A stretch of 6,175 nucleotides of DNA, taken from positions 36,333-42,507 of the forward strand of contig DABJ01000023.1 in NCBI GenBank assembly GCA_002102825.1. The letters are read 5' to 3'. The position numbers and the translations under genes are program-made. Below the pieces are notes generated by a model that did not search any database, had not been told where the DNA came from, and was given only the letters and a program-made list of their open reading frames with translations. Below, in pieces: positions 1-5,285 of the stretch (position 1 is its first letter; the number at the start of each line of letters is the position of its first letter). The stretch comes from Candidatus Gastranaerophilales bacterium HUM_12. Lineage in GTDB: Bacteria > Cyanobacteriota > Vampirovibrionia > Gastranaerophilales > Gastranaerophilaceae.

Positions 1-615
1 GGTTTAAGATGTGCATTGAATACAAATCCTGACTTAGAAGTAGTTGCAGAATGTGAAGATGCAATAGAGGGTTTAAAACAAATAGAAAAATTGAATCCAG
101 ATGTTGTATTGATGGATTTGGGGCTTCCAAGAATGAACGGTATTGAAGCAATGGTAAAAATTCGAGAATTCTCAAAAAGTATTAAAATTATTGCTCTGAC
201 GTCTCACGATAGAGAGGAAGAAGTTGTAGCCGCTTTAGGTTCTGGTGCAAATGCATATTGTCTTAAAGATATTGACCCCTCAAAATTAGCAGATGTAATT
301 CGCGATGTTTATCAAGGGGTTTGTTGGATTGATTCTGTTGTTGCAAATTTAGCATTAAAAGCAATTCCAAAGACAGATAATGCAGCTCTTTTAGGACATA
401 AAGTCGCAGATCATGCCAGAATACCATTGACAGAGCGAGAACTTGAAGTTTTAAATCATTTAGTTGCAGGTAAAAGTAATACTGAAATTGCAAAAGAACT
501 TATCGTAAGTGTTCACACGGCAAAAGCTCACGTTTGTTCAATTCTTCAAAAAATGTGTGTAAATGACCGTGTTCAAGCTGCAGTTAAAGCTGTAAAAGAG
601 GGCATGGTTCAATAA
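1..615 (+). CDS. NarL/FixJ-family response regulator, 5' truncated
   Basis: Two-component response regulator: a receiver domain phosphorylated by a histidine kinase, joined to a LuxR-type DNA-binding domain that controls transcription. The frame is open to base 1 and reads GLRCALNTNPDLEVVAEC, the usual helix 1/strand 2 region of receivers, so about 20 N-terminal residues with the acidic metal-binding pair lie outside the window. The TTG at 16 is internal and is not a start. Visible landmarks are the phospho-acceptor Asp in LMDLGLPRMNG (codon 115-117), the switch Thr in IALTS (199-201) and the conserved Lys in CLKDID (265-267). A helix-turn-helix runs from LTERELEVL (427) through NTEIAKELIVSVHTAKAHV to about 590. 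The C-terminal DRVQAAVKAVKEGMV resembles cyanobacterial NarL-type regulators (recalled similarity). No kinase gene is visible and the target genes are unknown. Confidence 0.93.
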   Translation, partial: GLRCALNTNPDLEVVAECEDAIEGLKQIEKLNPDVVLMDLGLPRMNGIEAMVKIREFSKSIKIIALTSHDREEEVVAALGSGANAYCLKDIDPSKLADVIRDVYQGVCWIDSVVANLALKAIPKTDNAALLGHKVADHARIPLTERELEVLNHLVAGKSNTEIAKELIVSVHTAKAHVCSILQKMCVNDRVQAAVKAVKEGMVQ

Positions 616-657
616 AAAAGTTTGAAAACTCTTTTAGTTTTATTATTTATAGACCTT

Positions 658-719
658 GGGCGTTCAAATATATTTTAATTTTATGTACATATAACTTCCG
701 TAAACACTATTGAGCGCCC
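658..719 (+). terminator. Possible long-loop terminator after the response regulator gene
   Basis: GGGCGTTCAA (658-667) pairs with TTGAGCGCCC (710-719): 10 bp including one G-U wobble when read as plus-strand RNA, with a 42-nt AT-rich loop and a following run cttcttatttt. The wobble becomes an A-C mismatch in minus-strand RNA, so the structure fits the rightward transcript better. The long loop and interrupted T-run make it a weak terminator candidate. It lies between two convergent genes, 3 nt from the pilin stop codon. Confidence 0.4.
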
Positions 720-722
720 TTC

Positions 723-1469
723 TTATTTTGTAGAATCTAAAATATATTGAGCTGCACCTGATGCCGGTTCAACAGTTGAATCGTGAAAAACTACAGGGAA
801 AACATCTGCTAAATGTCCGGAGTTGTTATAAACCACACAACCTGAGCCAACTTTGTTTTCTACCCCGTTTGAGCAAGTAACTTCTGTATTAGGGAGTGTT
901 ACTCCATTCACATCAATAAAACCTGTACAAAGAGATAAATCGTTTCCATTTACTGATTTTGAAAACATATCTTGTTGAAGTCTGTTTCCGATAGATAATT
1001 CACAACCTTTAGCATTTGGATCAAATGCGATAAGTGTTCCGTCAGCTAAAGAATAAGATAAAAAGTCCTTATAATTTTCTTTTATTGTATCCCTAACTTT
1101 AAGTTCATAAGTTCCAACATTTTGTCCTCTGTCAGTTTTTTGCAAATCTCCAACCCGACCATTATACGTTGCTGCTGATAGTGTTGAATTTAGAATTGAA
1201 CAGAATGACATTTCCTTTTCTGGGTGATGTTCTCCTGCGACCGTTTTATCATCACCGCAAACCGATGTCGTTCCTGCAAAATTATATTCATATTTTGCTT
1301 GAGCCATTAGTGCTGCTTGGTTTAATGTTGAAACTGCTTTTTTGTATTGATTTCTAAATTTTACATTATTAATGTTTGAAAACAACACAGGAATTGTTAT
1401 TGCCGCAACAATTCCAATTGCGCCCAATGTGATTAAAATTTCCGGTAATGTAAAAGCTGTTCTTTTCAT
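723..1469 (-). CDS. Type IV pilin-like / type II secretion pseudopilin, class III signal
   Basis: Prepilin-like protein of 248 residues, expected to be cleaved by prepilin peptidase and inserted in the inner membrane or assembled into a pilus or pseudopilus. The leader is only MKRTA. Cleavage is predicted between Ala5 and Phe6, giving mature FTLPEILITLG with the hallmark Glu at +5, followed by a hydrophobic helix to about residue 30. The exported part contains six Cys (71, 90, 156, 181, 199, 211), a FIDVNG segment (184-189) with PN at 193-194, and ADVFPVVF near the C-terminus, which recall minor pilin-like proteins of gut Melainabacteria. The start is supported by AAGGGA about 7 nt upstream and by a good promoter. 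No assembly ATPase, platform protein or peptidase gene lies nearby. Whether it serves adhesion, uptake or secretion cannot be told from the sequence. Confidence 0.88.
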   Translation of the reverse strand: MKRTAFTLPEILITLGAIGIVAAITIPVLFSNINNVKFRNQYKKAVSTLNQAALMAQAKYEYNFAGTTSVCGDDKTVAGEHHPEKEMSFCSILNSTLSAATYNGRVGDLQKTDRGQNVGTYELKVRDTIKENYKDFLSYSLADGTLIAFDPNAKGCELSIGNRLQQDMFSKSVNGNDLSLCTGFIDVNGVTLPNTEVTCSNGVENKVGSGCVVYNNSGHLADVFPVVFHDSTVEPASGAAQYILDSTK

Positions 1470-1499
1470 CTCTAGTCCCTTAAATTCCCAATTATTAAT

Positions 1500-1528
1500 A
1501 TTATGTTGGTGTTTTCATCTTTTGTCAA
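1500..1528 (-). promoter_or_regulatory. Sigma-70-type promoter of the pilin-like gene
   Basis: Read on the minus strand, a perfect -35 box TTGACA (1523-1528) is followed by exactly 17 nt and a -10 box CATAAT (1500-1505), one mismatch from consensus. The predicted transcription start is near 1493, leaving a leader of roughly 24 nt that holds the ribosome binding site. This suggests the pilin gene is transcribed independently of maf upstream. Confidence 0.75.
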
Positions 1529-1536
1529 TTGTTGAC
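1524..1536. promoter_or_regulatory. Candidate operator: 13-bp palindrome over the pilin -35 box
   Basis: GTCAA-TTG-TTGAC is a perfect inverted repeat of 5-bp arms with a 3-bp centre. It overlaps five of the six bases of the -35 element of the leftward pilin promoter, so a dimeric protein bound there would block or reposition RNA polymerase. I do not recognise it as the site of a known regulator, and half of it is explained by the -35 consensus itself. Confidence 0.35.
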
Positions 1537-1555
1537 TTTAATTTTTATATAAATA

Positions 1556-2128
1556 TTAAGAATAATCCAACTGTAAAAGCTCTTTGAGGGTTTTAGCCGG
1601 TAAACCGATAACATTATCAATTTCGCCATCAACTTTTTTGACAAAACCTTTTGGAAGTTCTTGAATTCCGTAAGAACCGGCTTTATCAAGAGGGTTAAAA
1701 TTAAGAATGTAAGATGTTATTTGATCTCTTGAAAGTTTTTCAAATGTTACGTAGGTTGTTGTTGATTTGATATGATACTTTAAGTTTATAGGATTTATAA
1801 CCGCAATTGCCGTAACCACAAAGTGAGTTTGTCCGGAAAGTTCTGTTAGCATTTCTTTTGCTTCTTTAAAATCTTTCGGCTTTTCTAAAATTTTATTGCC
1901 TATAACAACAATTGTGTCTGCTCCAACAACTAATCTTTTATCATTTCGATGTTCTTTAGCAACATATAGAGCTTTGTTATAAGCTAAATTTTCTACAAAA
2001 TCATAAGAGAAATCCGTCTTGTCATGTTTTTCGACATACGAAGACGGAATAATTTCAAAATCCAATTTTAGTTTTCTAATGATATCGGCTCTTCTGGGAG
2101 AAGAAGAACCTAGGATAATTTTTCCCAT
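1556..2128 (-). CDS. maf: Maf-family nucleotide pyrophosphatase (dTTP/UTP type)
   Basis: House-cleaning nucleoside triphosphate pyrophosphatase that hydrolyses dTTP/UTP and modified pyrimidine nucleotides to monophosphates in the cytoplasm; the family has also been linked to septum inhibition. The 190-residue product matches the usual size. Visible motifs are LGSSSPRR (6-13, phosphate-binding Arg12/Arg13), Lys52, GADTIVV (69-75, catalytic Asp71), LSGQTH (97-102), and KAGSYGIQ (149-156) with Gln156, which favours the YhdE-like dTTP/UTP subgroup over the 7-methyl-GTP subgroup, followed by NVIGLP. The usual GKP reads EKP (82-84), a minor deviation. I chose the ATG at 2128 over an in-frame GTG at 2173 because AAGGAG sits 8 nt upstream of the ATG and the family motif begins at residue 4. 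It lies 67 nt downstream of the 79-codon gene on the same strand, probably co-transcribed. Confidence 0.93.
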   Translation of the reverse strand: MGKIILGSSSPRRADIIRKLKLDFEIIPSSYVEKHDKTDFSYDFVENLAYNKALYVAKEHRNDKRLVVGADTIVVIGNKILEKPKDFKEAKEMLTELSGQTHFVVTAIAVINPINLKYHIKSTTTYVTFEKLSRDQITSYILNFNPLDKAGSYGIQELPKGFVKKVDGEIDNVIGLPAKTLKELLQLDYS

Positions 2129-2136
2129 GGCATTGT

Positions 2137-2142
2137 CTCCTT
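2137..2142 (-). promoter_or_regulatory. Ribosome binding site deciding the maf start
   Basis: AAGGAG on the minus strand, 8 nt before the ATG at 2128. It lies inside the longer reading frame that would start at 2173, and so argues for the shorter product. Confidence 0.8.
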
Positions 2143-2195
2143 GTGTTATTTCTATTTTATCAAAAATAGGCACAATTCAACATAAAACTTTTTTA

Positions 2196-2435
2196 TTATT
2201 GTTGCCCCATGGATCTTTGATATCTTGCTGTTCTTGCATTGATTGCATAACAAGCAATGTTAAGTCTTTGACGAAGTTCCATCATGTTACGAACTGTAGC
2301 TGCGTAATCATTCATTGCTTCCATCATCTTGTTTGGGTCAACCATTGATTCCATATTATCGTGGTTATCAACTCGTTCTTCTTGATACTTTTGTACTAAC
2401 ATCTTATCGATGTAATCCTCTGCGCCAACGCCCAT
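2196..2435 (-). CDS. Small uncharacterised Met-rich helical protein
   Basis: A 79-residue protein I do not recognise. It looks real: GGGAGG lies 7 nt before the ATG, it sits upstream of maf on the same strand, and its composition is that of a soluble folded helix and not of a chance frame. There is no signal peptide or membrane segment. It contains 10 methionines (1, 12, 28, 31, 37, 38, 41, 51, 52, 76). The N-terminal half is acidic (EDYIDK, QEERVDNHDN). The C-terminal half (about 33-75, beginning DPNKMMEAMNDYAATVRNM) is predicted to be a long amphipathic helix, ending in a basic stretch with four Arg between 57 and 74. The single Cys is residue 62. The size and the helical DPxxMMEAMxxY pattern faintly recall small rod or export proteins such as FliE, but this is too weak to assign. 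It is probably transcribed with maf. Confidence 0.75.
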   Translation of the reverse strand: MGVGAEDYIDKMLVQKYQEERVDNHDNMESMVDPNKMMEAMNDYAATVRNMMELRQRLNIACYAINARTARYQRSMGQQ

Positions 2436-2483
2436 ACGTTGTCCTCCCTATTGATTTGTTATCCTGTTCCTTTAAGAAAATAT

Positions 2484-2496
2484 ATATCCTAGATAT
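2484..2496. repeat. Short inverted repeat ATATC-CTA-GATAT
   Basis: Perfect 5-bp arms around a 3-bp centre, about 50 bp upstream of the leftward 79-codon gene, overlapping TA-rich sequence that could be a -10 region. It may be an operator, but the AT-rich background makes chance likely. Confidence 0.25.
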
Positions 2497-2584
2497 TTCT
2501 TATATATAATTAAAGTATTTTGTTTTTAATTAATTGCCTTTTTTGTATTTAAATATGAAGTAATGTTAAGATGAATTTTATTTC

Positions 2585-2614
2585 TTTTTGAAATAGTAAA
2601 TAAATCTTCAAAAA
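2585..2614. repeat. Inverted repeat TTTTTGAA / TTCAAAAA
   Basis: Perfect 8-bp arms (2585-2592 and 2607-2614) separated by 14 nt, between 64 and 93 bp upstream of the DUF2229 start. No T-run follows on either strand, so it is not an obvious terminator. It may be a regulator site or a by-product of A/T-tract sequence. Confidence 0.3.
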
Positions 2615-2677
2615 AGGTTAAAAAAAATTTTTTTGAGCTATTATATATATAGTAGAAAAATGTAGGGATAGAAACGC

Positions 2678-3763
2678 ATGACTAATTCAAAATCAGAAGA
2701 AAAAGTAATCGGCATTCCTCGTGCAATGTCTTTTTACAACAATTACCCTTTTTATTATGGCTTTTTTAATGATTTGGGAATAAAGATTATTTTATCAGAT
2801 GTTACAACAAAACAAACGATGTCAGACGGTGCAGCTTTGGTTGTAACTGAAACTTGCTTACCAATTAAAGTTTATATCGGACATATTTTAAATCTTATTC
2901 ACAAAGGAGTAGATAAAATTTTAGTTCCGTCATTGCAATCAATTGATAACAAAATTTATAACTGTTCAAAAATCAGAGGTTTGCCTGATTTGGTTCGTAA
3001 CGTTGTTAAAGAGCCTTTTACAATGATTGAAGCAACTTTGGACAAATCTGAAAAAAATCAAGGCTTGTATGAATTTTTGGCAGAAGCAGTTAAACCATTT
3101 GGCATAACAGATATGAAACTTATCAAAAAAGCTTCAAAAGCAGGTTGGAGATGTTATAACAATTTTTATGTAATGACAAAATCCGGTATGCCTTATTCTA
3201 AAGCTTTGAGCTATGCGTTGCAAGGTAAAGTTGTTATTTCAAATACTTCAAAAGAATATCCGATTTCAATTGCATTAGTTGGGCATGGTTATAATATTTA
3301 TGATGAACGTGTTTGTATGAAGATATTTGATAAGTTAGAAAAAATGGACGTTAAAGTTTGTACTTCATTGCAATTATCTTCTGAACAATTAGATGAAGGA
3401 ATTGTAAGCTTAGGGAATGAAAAATACTGGGCGAATGAAGATGAAATGACGGGTAGTGCAGGTCATTACTTGAAAGATAACAAGGTTGATGGTGTAATTA
3501 CAATTACAGCTTTCGGTTGTGGCCCGGATTCATTGATGGTTGAAAGAATTACAAGAAGAGCAAAACAATTCGGAAAACCACTATTGAATTTGACTATTGA
3601 TGAGCAAACTGGTGAAGCCGGTTTTGTTACTCGTTTGGAAGCATTTGTTGATATGTTGTTCCGTAAAAAACGTGCAAGCATTGTCAATAAACTTGATATG
3701 AATAGTGAAAAACAAGAGTTTTCGCCAAATACTGAGTTTATTGAAACAAAATCAACAAAGTAA
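2678..3763 (+). CDS. DUF2229 acyl-CoA dehydratase activase-related protein
   Basis: 361-residue protein of the DUF2229 family, related to components associated with ATP-dependent [4Fe-4S] activators of 2-hydroxyacyl-CoA dehydratases and benzoyl-CoA reductases. The exact reaction of stand-alone members is not established. The N-terminal domain shows VIGIPRAMSFY (10-20), ETCLPIKVYIGH (58-69, Cys60), and YNCSKIRGLPDLVRN (94-108, Cys96). The C-terminal domain shows IALVGHGYNIYDERV, FGCGPDS (Cys281) and DEQTGEAGFVTRLEAFVDM beginning at Asp308. The conserved cysteines are plausible Fe-S ligands. The family usually has DEHTGEAG, so Gln310 replaces His (from recall). In clostridia this module is often fused to or beside the HgdC/BcrA-like ATPase and HgdB-like subunit; neither is present here. 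AGGGA lies 9 nt before the ATG, and a strong terminator follows, so it appears monocistronic. Confidence 0.88.
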   Translation: MTNSKSEEKVIGIPRAMSFYNNYPFYYGFFNDLGIKIILSDVTTKQTMSDGAALVVTETCLPIKVYIGHILNLIHKGVDKILVPSLQSIDNKIYNCSKIRGLPDLVRNVVKEPFTMIEATLDKSEKNQGLYEFLAEAVKPFGITDMKLIKKASKAGWRCYNNFYVMTKSGMPYSKALSYALQGKVVISNTSKEYPISIALVGHGYNIYDERVCMKIFDKLEKMDVKVCTSLQLSSEQLDEGIVSLGNEKYWANEDEMTGSAGHYLKDNKVDGVITITAFGCGPDSLMVERITRRAKQFGKPLLNLTIDEQTGEAGFVTRLEAFVDMLFRKKRASIVNKLDMNSEKQEFSPNTEFIETKSTK

Positions 3764-3812
3764 AAAATTATAAAGAATAAACTAAAACGGAAAGCTTTAA
3801 ATAGAACAGATT

Positions 3813-3850
3813 AAATGCACAGGGTGAGAATTTTCTCGCCCTGTGCATTT
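3813..3850 (+). terminator. Strong intrinsic terminator between convergent genes
   Basis: A 17-bp stem (3813-3829 with 3834-3850, core TGCACAGGG/CCCTGTGCA) closes on a 4-nt loop ATTT and runs into ATTTTGTAAAT. The one imperfect pair (T3825 with G3838) is a G-U wobble in plus-strand RNA but an A-C mismatch in minus-strand RNA. It therefore primarily ends the DUF2229 transcript and may also act on the facing HD-GYP gene, which stops at 3867. Confidence 0.88.
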
Positions 3851-3866
3851 TGTAAATAAAATTTTA

Positions 3867-5108
3867 TTACTCCTTAATTACTGATTGAAGAGCATTGACA
3901 ACATCTTTGTCCCATTTTGTATCAGTTTCGGAGGTGATAATTTCTAGTGCTTTATCTGAATCCATTGCTTTTCTGAATGGTCTGTCTGAGGTCATTGCAG
4001 AATAAGCATCTGCGACTGCAATGATTCTTGAGCCAAGAGGAATTGATTGACCTTTCAACCCCTCAGGAGTTCCGGAACCGTCAACTCTTTCTGATTGATA
4101 AGTAATATACGGTACAACTTCTGATAAGAAATTGATATTCATAAGTAAATTTACCCCAACGTTGATGTGGTTTTTGATTTTTTGCAATTCGTCAGAAGAT
4201 AATTTACCATTAGTTGCGAAGATTTTTTCCGGTAATGTGATTTTCCCGATATTTTGCAACAATCCCGCATAGTAAATCAAGTCAGTTGTTTTTTCATTTA
4301 ATCCTAATTTCCTGCAAATTCCACGAGCAAGTTTTGCGGTATTTCTAGAGTGAGAAACGGTGTATTGACCTTTTCTGTCAACTGCGTTTGCAAGTGATTC
4401 TACAAAGTTTTGTTGATAATCACATAAATCACCAATCAATGCCGTAAGTTCAGCTCGTTGTTGTTTTAATTCAATTTCTGATGTTGAGTTATCTGAAATT
4501 AATTGATTTGTGTGTTCAACTTCGCCTTGTAAAGTAATAGTTGTGCCCAGTAGGTTTGCAATACTTATTATTAACTCTAAATAATCTTCATCAAGTTCTT
4601 TTTCAGATTTAATTTCAATAACTCCTGCAGGCATAACAGAACTTCTCATCGGAATGTATGTAAGATTTTCTTTTTGAATAATATCTTGATGCATAAGTTC
4701 ATCAAGTTTAACATTGCATTCGCTTGTTTCTGTTGTAGAATTACCTACAAGTGTTAATTTCTTATCTTTTGTTAAATAGATTTTGCAACTTTCAACTTCA
4801 AGCATTTGAACAATTGATTTTGAAATTGACGTATAAATAGCTTGTTCTTCATTTGTTGAAAAATTGAGGACGCAAAGAGTATTCTTTGAAGAATAAATAT
4901 CAATCAATTCTTTCAATTGATTTTGAAGACGTTCTTTTTTATTAGCTTTAGTGCTGATTTTTTTAGCCAAATCTTCTGAGATTAAATTTTCTGCAATGAA
5001 ATCCCCAAGATTAAGTGCAAACATTTCTTCTATTGGATCTTCTCCGACTAAGTAGTCTGATTGTCCAAATAATGAAACTCCAACCTGCTTTTTCTCTTCT
5101 TTATCCAT
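3867..5108 (-). CDS. GAF plus degenerate HD-GYP protein, probably inactive phosphodiesterase homologue
   Basis: 413-residue cytoplasmic protein. The N-terminal ~60 residues are unassigned. A GAF-like region spans about 65-192 (KIYLTKDKKLTLVG, then YIPMRSSVMPAGVIEI and a closing helix). A helical, probably coiled-coil linker spans about 195-235 and an HD-GYP domain about 235-413. Family features kept are H253 in VSHSRN, K289 in IGKI, H314 in KNHINVG, DGSGTPEGLKGQSIPL (343-358) and AVADAYSAMTSDRPFR (364-379, D367). The metal-binding core is lost: the HD dyad is Q285-N286 (codons CAA AAT, 4251-4256), HHE is Q338-S339-E340 and GYP is G346-T347-P348. Active members hydrolyse cyclic di-GMP using those ligands, so this one probably binds or senses instead of cutting. 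AAGGAT lies 5 nt before the ATG. It follows ftsL on the same strand after 177 bp. Confidence 0.9.
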   Translation of the reverse strand: MDKEEKKQVGVSLFGQSDYLVGEDPIEEMFALNLGDFIAENLISEDLAKKISTKANKKERLQNQLKELIDIYSSKNTLCVLNFSTNEEQAIYTSISKSIVQMLEVESCKIYLTKDKKLTLVGNSTTETSECNVKLDELMHQDIIQKENLTYIPMRSSVMPAGVIEIKSEKELDEDYLELIISIANLLGTTITLQGEVEHTNQLISDNSTSEIELKQQRAELTALIGDLCDYQQNFVESLANAVDRKGQYTVSHSRNTAKLARGICRKLGLNEKTTDLIYYAGLLQNIGKITLPEKIFATNGKLSSDELQKIKNHINVGVNLLMNINFLSEVVPYITYQSERVDGSGTPEGLKGQSIPLGSRIIAVADAYSAMTSDRPFRKAMDSDKALEIITSETDTKWDKDVVNALQSVIKE

Positions 5109-5170
5109 AATTTATCCTTTTTGAATACATGCCTTCTGTTTATATATACGGCATAAAAATAAATAACTTT

Positions 5171-5180
5171 AATCCGGATT
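5171..5180. repeat. Perfect 10-bp palindrome AATCCGGATT
   Basis: An uninterrupted palindrome with a GC-rich centre in an otherwise AT-rich gap, 63 bp upstream of the HD-GYP-like start and touching the weaker -35 candidate. Possible operator; the regulator is unknown. Confidence 0.35.
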
Positions 5181-5189
5181 GGGAAAATT

Positions 5190-5203
5190 CATACTTTAGT
5201 ATG
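5190..5203. repeat. 14-bp palindrome CATACT-TT-AGTATG
   Basis: Perfect 6-bp arms around a 2-bp centre, 9 bp from the AATCCGGATT palindrome. It covers the spacer and part of the -10 of the TTGAAA promoter candidate for the HD-GYP-like gene, a position typical of repressor sites. Confidence 0.4.
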
Positions 5204-5285
5204 GTATTTTTCAAACAAAAGTATAAATTCCTTAATAAATTATGGTAAGTTTTGATATTTTGTTGGCAAAAATGTAATAGATAAA

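Larger units (their letters stand above)
2436..2677. promoter_or_regulatory. Divergent AT-rich intergenic control region
   Basis: This 242-bp gap separates the leftward 79-codon gene from the rightward DUF2229 gene and must hold promoters for both. It is extremely AT-rich, with homopolymer runs around 2611-2634 that could give intrinsic curvature. On the plus strand, overlapping TATATA/TATAGT boxes (2642-2653) precede the DUF2229 start, with AGGGA (2664-2668) 9 nt before the ATG. On the minus strand, TATATA-like boxes occur around 2481-2510. No convincing -35 partner is visible on either strand, so exact promoters are not assigned. Two inverted repeats are listed separately. Confidence 0.5.
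5109..5285 (-). promoter_or_regulatory. Probable control region of the HD-GYP-like gene
   Basis: A 177-bp gap between the FtsL-like gene and the HD-GYP-like gene, both leftward. Two weak minus-strand promoter candidates are visible. One is TTAAAG (5167-5172), 18 nt, TATATA (5143-5148). The other is TTGAAA (5209-5214), 15 nt, TATGAA (5188-5193), with a palindrome over its spacer and part of its -10. Neither is near consensus. No hairpin with a T-run ends the upstream transcript, so read-through from rsmH-ftsL is possible. Confidence 0.4.

Noticed and set aside
16..18. TTG as start of the response regulator
   Set aside because: The frame is open upstream to base 1 and that part encodes typical receiver sequence (GLRCAL), so the gene simply begins outside the window.
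263..493. Minus-strand open frame inside the response regulator gene
   Set aside because: Antisense shadow of a well-supported gene; the translation is low-complexity Leu/Gln-rich with no ribosome binding site.
1169..1587. Plus-strand open frames opposite the pilin gene and its promoter
   Set aside because: Antisense to a clear pilin gene; no recognisable protein features. The hydrophobic look comes from the complement of the pilin helix.
2152..2169. 7-bp hairpin CTATTTT/AAAATAG between the 79-codon gene and maf as a terminator
   Set aside because: The stem is only AT-rich, and minus-strand RNA after it has no T-run but goes into the maf ribosome binding site; read-through into maf is more likely.
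2129..2173. 15-codon N-terminal extension of Maf from a GTG
   Set aside because: The extension has no family similarity, and a strong AAGGAG lies within it, correctly spaced for the ATG at 2128.
2019..2509. Plus-strand open frames opposite maf and the 79-codon gene
   Set aside because: Antisense to the Maf motifs and to a gene with a good ribosome binding site; no coding signals of their own.
3466..3687. Minus-strand open frame inside the DUF2229 gene
   Set aside because: Antisense to the conserved C-terminal motifs (FGCGPDS, DEQTGEAG); a shadow.
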